From NCBI GenBank assembly GCA_015698045.1, contig BLAL01000053.1, forward strand, positions 1,118,501 to 1,182,500: a stretch of DNA of 64,000 nt, given 5' to 3'. The notes under the pieces were generated by a model that was not told the DNA's origin, did no database searches, and was given only the letters and a program-made list of their open reading frames with translations. This document shows, in pieces, positions 58,490 through 64,000 of the stretch. A program made the translations under genes and the position numbers. Positions within the stretch are counted from its first letter, which is position 1. Each line of letters starts with the position of its first letter. The DNA comes from Rhizophagus clarus (Eukaryota > Glomeromycota > Glomeromycetes > Glomerales > Glomeraceae).

Positions 58490-58925
58490 ATAAAATATAA
58501 AAAAATCATAGTAAAATCATAAAAGTTAGTAATATAAGATAAAATTAAAAATATAAAATTAAAAATTATACCATCCCATGATAATCTTCATCCTATATTA
58601 CTAATTAAAATTAAAAAGTAAAAAAATATTAAATAAATACATAGGCCCCATCAAATCAATTGATTTGATAAAGTAAATGCTCCAACTATTGCAAAATACT
58701 GTGCCATGCAACCATAAGTTAGTAATATATAAAATAAATAAATTAAATAAACAAATTAAAATTTAAAATCAAACCAATTTCAAGATAATTTTAATTAAAG
58801 GATATGCTAATCTTTTCATTTAATACAAAGTAAAAGTACCTGGCTTGTGAACTGAAGATGGGATCATGCACTGACAAGACAGTGACACTACCAAAATCAA
58901 GATTCTAAACTTAGATTACTCTTAC
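58490..58925. repeat. Repeat block, copy 2
   Basis: Same components and order as copy 1, about 780 bp further on, with few differences. The high similarity of these non-coding copies points to recent duplication. Confidence 0.88.
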
Positions 58926-59034
58926 TTTCGAAATGAAAGAAAGACACCTTTTTGGGATTACAATTTAATGCCATTTAATTATAATAATTGTTCATGGCAT
59001 TGTCTTGTATGTACCTAAAATAGACATAAAAATA

Positions 59035-59630
59035 AATAATAATGATTAATGAGAAAATAATAATAATAAAAATTAATAATAATGATTAATGAGAAAATAA
59101 TAATAATAAAATTCATTACCCATAAATCTCTCTAATTCACTTGATCACGCGGATTGCTAATGGTAGGTGCAAATCGTCGATCGCCTAGAACATACAGTAT
59201 TTGTAAAATAATAAACCCTTTGATCTCAAAAATGCAAATAACAAAAAAATAATAAACAAAATAAAAAAAAACAATGAAATGAAAGAAAGAATAAAAAACA
59301 ACGTAAAAATAAAAAGTCAAAAGAAAGAAAAAAAAAAAGGAAGAAAAACGGAAAATTAAAAAAAAAAATAAAAATGAAAAAAATAAAAATGAAAATGAAT
59401 AAAATAATAATAAAAAAAAACGAAAAAAAGTAAAAAAGACAAAAAAAAATAAAAAATAAAAAATAAAAAAAAAGAACGAAAAAATATAGTTAAAACAAGA
59501 AAAATAAAAATAAATAAAACAATAAATAAACGATAAAAAAAAACGGAGATTATAAAGAAAAAAGAATAAATAAATAAACGATGTATGAAGTGAAGAGGAA
59601 AAATAAATAAGACGAGGAAAAGGAGGAATT
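59035..59630. repeat. A-rich purine tract and ATAATAATG tandem units
   Basis: 59037-59108 is a tandem pair built on TTAATAATAATGATTAATGA and GAAAATAATAATAATAA. From about 59230 to 59630 the plus strand is almost only A with scattered G (AAAGAAAGAAAAAAAAAAAG style), which is strongly strand-asymmetric. Non-coding; it could be an expanded poly-A-like tail of a retro-inserted copy or simple slippage. Confidence 0.8.
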
Positions 59631-59639
59631 ATAAAAAAG

Positions 59640-61135
59640 ATGATGAGGAAAAGGAAAAATGGGGGATTATATTAAAAATAAGATTAATAAGATTGATTAT
59701 GAATTTGCAATGATGTATATATCATCATACATTTATGAGTCATCTGTTATCAACTTTAGAAATTAATAGTCACATAAATCTCATAATTACTCATTAACAG
59801 TCAACATTACGTATTTTCTTAGGCATGTGATTGGTCCTTATCTGACTTCATTTCGGACAACATCTATTAGCTTATTTTTGTCTAATTTAAAAACAAAAAA
59901 AATCACTTTAAGTATGTCCACATATTCATCATTTTGCTCATAGTTTCTATATTCGTTGTTATTTATCTTTTTTAGTTTTTATTTGATTATAGCCTCCTTA
60001 TATAAACCATAAAATAAGTTCTTCTAGTTACATCGGGCAAAATTAGATACATTTAATTTTTTCGTGGTAGTCATCAACAGATTTAAATTGTAATACATAT
60101 GATTTGCCGGTAAGCTGATTCAAAAGGTGTTTCTTTGTAAATTTGTTAATAATGTAATAAAGTGATGTGAATAATAATCATGCGATAATCAGTAGCGTAA
60201 TAATCAGTGGCGTAATTATATTTGAGTTAAATTTTAGTTAACCAAGAAGTACCTTTCGTTTAAGTCATGTTCGATAAAACTACATTATTCTAACTTATTT
60301 ATGTAAAATTTTTATAATTCGGTTCATTTTTTTCATATTATTTATAAAATTAATATCACTATACGGAGTATTATTAAAATCCTATTTAATTATTATATTA
60401 TGTTATAAAATGATTACTATTTAATAGGAGGATTAATAAAATTCCTATTCAAAAAAGTATATATACATCTAAATTTAATTGAAGCATGTATTCCGAATTA
60501 AATCCTAAAATTTTTCTAAATTTTTAATTCACTAGTAACATCATAATTTTCCAGTGTAATTAATTTGCAAACGCTACTTAATACAGTACATCATTTAAAG
60601 AAATATTGAGAATAAATTCATTTTCATCATCATCTTGTGCTGCTTCTACATTATAACACTTAATTTATCAATATTAATACATTTTAATCCAGATAGAATA
60701 TCATCATCATGTGAAAGTTTCTGCATATCAAAGTCATTTAAAATTAAGCTCTATACAAACATCTCATTCATCACAGTATTATCTCTTATTGATCATGCGA
60801 TGTTGTCGCACCTATTTGCCCAATTGTCATTCACTCTGTAATATATTTGTTCAAATTTGTCACATGATTGACAAATCAGATAGTGTACGATAAGTCCTAA
60901 CTTTATTTAATTTGTCCATGTGTAAATCGTACCTTTTATTGACTTATTGACGCTTTCAAAATGTTGACAAATAAAAATGTCAATCGTTTCTACACCGAAT
61001 ACACACCGCACACAATAAAAATGATGCCGATACCTTAAACTTATTTTAATGTGTATAACAAGAAATAGAGTTATTGGAAGGGGAGCTGAAAGCCCTTCAG
61101 CTATCACTATAACAACATATCTGGCTTAGAACAAA
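59640..61135. other. Intergenic, no supported gene
   Basis: AT-rich. A 66-codon minus-strand frame at 60907-61107 has no signal, domain or splice context that I can defend. Confidence 0.45.
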
Positions 61136-61139
61136 TTTC

Positions 61140-61684
61140 ATTTATGTAAATTAATATGTGGCTTACAATAATAAATAATTTGAAAGATTCCGGGCCGGAT
61201 CATCATGCAAAAGTTGTTATTGATTTTCAATATGGTCTTTAATAAGTTTATTTAACTTTTTCAACATTAATTCGTCAGAAACTATCATTAAATTCAAAAG
61301 CTCAGTTTCAATATTATTAGCAATATCAATTTTACTAGTATAAAGGTACCTAAAAATACGAAAAGGAATAAAAATATAATTCAATTGTAAAAAAGGTCGA
61401 AAATTTTAAAAATTATTAATTTATTAGTTAAATTATTTACCTAAGAAACAATATCAAATGCTTGCGGTGTTTTTTAATAATATATTTTCCATTTATTTTT
61501 TCAATATTTTCCTCAGATAATGTTTATCAAAATATTCGGATCTACAACGTAAGACGTTAGAATGCGCATGAAATTCTTTAAAATTAGGTTCTTTTCCAAT
61601 GTATATTATAACATTATAATCTGTTTCTGCTTTGAGTAATTGTCCAAACGCTTCGGATAAATCAAGTTCATAATTATAAGTCAT
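61140..61684 (-). pseudogene. Decayed BTB N-terminal half of a BTB-TLDc gene
   Basis: ATG at 61684 (TYNYELDLSEAFGQLLKAET) continues with DYNVIIYIGKEPNFKEFHAH, close to copy C. A frameshift follows at SEYFDK. The intron is still recognisable (61340-61440), and exon 2 starts YLYTSKIDIANN, then VSDELMLKKLNKLIKDHIEN with stops. After about 61140 similarity ends, so BACK and TLDc are missing. Broken and truncated. Confidence 0.85.
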
Positions 61685-61689
61685 TTTTT

Positions 61690-62985
61690 TAAACAAGACC
61701 TTTTCAATAAGTTTTTTTACGCCAAAAAATCCAAAGATCATATTTGAAGATCACTATTTTATAAGGTAAAATCTTGGGCGCAATGAACAAATTATCTGAA
61801 CCAATTATGTTAAATAAGAATGATTACGTAATTTCGGCTGAAAATTAAGATTAATTTCAACAATAATTTCTGACTATAGTCTTGGCCGGAATTGTCGTTT
61901 TCAGCTACGATATATCTGATGATAATTCATTTGCCAATATTTTCATCAATAGCTAGCTAATCATCGTATTGTTTGAATATCAACTGATACTATTTTTCAT
62001 ATGCCATTATTTCAACTGAAATAATACGAGGTTATTAATATTTATAGTAAATATTAAAATTAATTTTAGTAATAACATGAAAGAAAGAAGATTAGGGTTT
62101 CAGTCCTTATTCAAACTATCCGTCATTAGGATGATCGAATACAACGAATTTAAAGGGATTGTGATCCGGATTGGTGACGAGTTTGCTGATTAGCAATTCT
62201 CTCTCTTAATTTGAAATTGATGAATAGTATAAATTTAATATATAGTAAATTTATACTTACTTATTAATGATATTTTTGTATTGTGTTTGAATAATAAATT
62301 TAAATGAAAGAATTCTACAAAGGACTTCGTTAATCATATTATACACTAGTAAATATATTATTTGAAATTCGGATTAAAATCCGAATTAAAAATTTTAATC
62401 CGGATTAAGGATCGAAAGTCGAAACCCAAAGAAAAATGATTACGTAATTATATTATCAAATAAAGATTTTTATAGAACATGATCCGTATTAGCAGCAATT
62501 CGCTGCATTATTGAAGAAATTTTTTTTTGTAAAAGTGGGAAACCGGAATTTTATGTAAGCTTAACAATTTTGTGCATGCGATTTTTTTTTCCAAAATTTT
62601 CAATAATAAATTATAATACAATCTTTATTTATAGCGCATTTTTTAATGAAATTTACACTACCTATATTAATCTATAACGTGATAATTAACTTGAATTAAC
62701 TCGAATTACATAAAATGAGAAGTATAAAGCTAGTATAAAGCTATTTTAAAAGAAATTATATATTTCATATTTAAGTAAATAGATCTTTAAAATTATAATT
62801 ATCCACTTTATATTACTTCAACAGAATAAATAATATAACCTTTAAAATCACTTTCAGCATTAAATTATTTAACAAGCGTTAGAGAGAATTTAATTTTTTG
62901 GTTAAAAATTTTTTATTTACGACTTTTATTAAATAGCTGATTACATTTAAACTTAACTATTTGGTGTATACAATAATAAATAAAG
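61690..62985. other. Intergenic between a BTB relic and copy D
   Basis: AT-rich. A short inverted motif TTCGGATTAAAATCCGAATT lies at about 62369-62388. No gene seen. Confidence 0.45.
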
Positions 62986-62990
62986 TACAA

Positions 62991-64000
62991 TCAAACTTTT
63001 TGGTTTTCAATAACTTGATATACTTCATAGTCTTCTACATTCATTTCATATGGCAAACCCAAGGAAGGATAAGAATAAGGATTATGGTTCCAAATATTAG
63101 GTCCACTACTAAAATTTAAACATAAATCACTATTGCCGAATATTGGACCACAATGTGAATAACACTGCATGGAAAATTGATCACCATTACTGTAAACTAT
63201 TTTTGTCTTCTGAAGGTCATCCTTATTCGCAAATGAGAATATAAAACTATCTCTTGTAGACTTATAGCCGTTACTTGAATCCCAAAAAAGTGGATTATAT
63301 CCTCCAATTATTTGTTCTGAATTTGTAATTTTTACTATAACTATAGTAGCTCCCTTGTTATCACATTTAGCATGAAATACTGCAGCTGTATTTCCATCTC
63401 TACTTGCTCGATACAAAAGATTAAATTTATAAGGAATATAATGAATATATTTGGCGTTTTCTTTTTTCTTATCAATCCAATTTGTAAAAAGTGTAAGGTG
63501 TTCTTGATTAATCATAATAGAGTCAATATTAACATTAAATTTTGAATGTTTTGGACTCCTTTGTGCATATATTGGTTTATAACTAGGAATCATATAAGAT
63601 TTTAAAATATCATCCCTTAATTCTTTAGGAATAACATCTTCATAAGGCTTAACTTTGTTAAAGTAATCTTCGGAAGAGATTTCATAAAATCTAATTAAGG
63701 GAATAAATTTGTGAAGAATCCTTTTAAAGACACTATAATCATCCTTGTCCCATCTAGTGGTATCTTGATTAAGTGATCGATCTTGTGCCAATCCCCACTT
63801 AACCAAATATTCCCAAATTTTAATTTCTTCTAAATTCAAGTCGTCCCGTTGTAAGATAATTTCCAATAAAGGAGCGGGTAATTTAGTGAATTTTTCAGAG
63901 TTGAATAAAATTTCTAGTTCAGAACAAATTTTATCTAAGCAATATTCTTGTAAATTAACAAGTGATTTACAATAATAAATAATTTGGAGGATTCCGACTG
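62991..64000 (-). CDS. BTB-BACK-TLDc protein (copy D), 3' part, cut by the right window edge
   Basis: The open frame from the edge to the stop at 62991 covers about 335 codons of exon 2. BACK: LQIIYYCKSLVNLQEYCLDK, LFNSEKFTKLPAPLLEIILQ, RDDLNLEEIKIWEYLVKWGL. TLDc: FTNWIDKKKENAK, LLYRASRDGNTAAVFH, KGATIVIVKITNSEQIIGGY, CGPIFGNSDLCLNF and EDYEVYQVIENQKV. Exon 1 and the start lie beyond the window. About 780 bp is nearly identical to copy C, with only four residue changes there. The BACK start and the last ten residues are clearly more different. The visible part has no defect. Confidence 0.9.
   Translation of the reverse strand, partial: VGILQIIYYCKSLVNLQEYCLDKICSELEILFNSEKFTKLPAPLLEIILQRDDLNLEEIKIWEYLVKWGLAQDRSLNQDTTRWDKDDYSVFKRILHKFIPLIRFYEISSEDYFNKVKPYEDVIPKELRDDILKSYMIPSYKPIYAQRSPKHSKFNVNIDSIMINQEHLTLFTNWIDKKKENAKYIHYIPYKFNLLYRASRDGNTAAVFHAKCDNKGATIVIVKITNSEQIIGGYNPLFWDSSNGYKSTRDSFIFSFANKDDLQKTKIVYSNGDQFSMQCYSHCGPIFGNSDLCLNFSSGPNIWNHNPYSYPSLGLPYEMNVEDYEVYQVIENQKV

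Noticed and set aside
60907..61107. 66-codon minus-strand frame reading EGLSAPLPITLFLVIH
   Set aside because: Looks briefly membrane-like but has no start context, no homologue I can name and no conserved neighbour.

Overview
The window looks like nuclear DNA of an arbuscular mycorrhizal fungus of the Rhizophagus/Glomus type. It is very AT-rich and full of decayed transposons. Genes are short and have small introns with GTAAGT-type donors and short AT-rich tracts before the acceptor AG. The gene content also fits: BTB-BACK-TLDc proteins in several copies, an Argonaute, a small secreted SH3b protein, a kinase relic, a Crinkler-type nuclease relic, and repeat proteins carrying the motifs HPPPPPSKTP and RWFPGxWTL. 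The organism call is inference from family content and base composition; no marker gene was seen.

Layout. 1-2626 (-): an Argonaute gene running off the left edge, with eight exons visible. 2.6-18 kb: mostly decayed DNA with a pogo-like MITE (3984-4183), two hAT-type non-autonomous elements (7577-7895, 12753-13344), a dead retrotransposon ORF1-like gene (8070-9146) and a broken kinase-like gene (14024-15390). 18200-18523 (+): a secreted SH3b protein. 21425-22210 (-), 31449-32233 (+), 33215-34152 (+, broken) and 49084-49737 (+): four members of one paralogous family of small type I membrane proteins with six conserved cysteines; I recognise no named domain in it. 25339-26771 (+), 28248-29735 (-), 52625-54117 (-) and 62991-64000 (-, cut by the right edge): BTB-BACK-TLDc genes. 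Broken relatives lie at 55630-57540 and 61140-61684. 34-46 kb is a transposon graveyard: an HPPPPPSKTP-type gene, a Tc1/mariner transposase, an hAT element with its transposase tail still readable, nested inverted-repeat elements, and a Crinkler/REase-type gene with frameshifts and stops. 57.7-58.9 kb holds a duplicated repeat block, and 59.2-59.6 kb an A-rich purine tract.

How it fits together. Two gene families dominate, and both show birth and death. The six-Cys membrane family has two good members next to a copy killed by a MITE inserted at the start of exon 2. The BTB-BACK-TLDc family has two members that share a nearly identical block of about 0.8 kb inside more diverged sequence, as expected from gene conversion, plus rearranged relics. 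Exon boundaries below were read by eye from splice signals and paralogue comparison; none is confirmed by transcripts.
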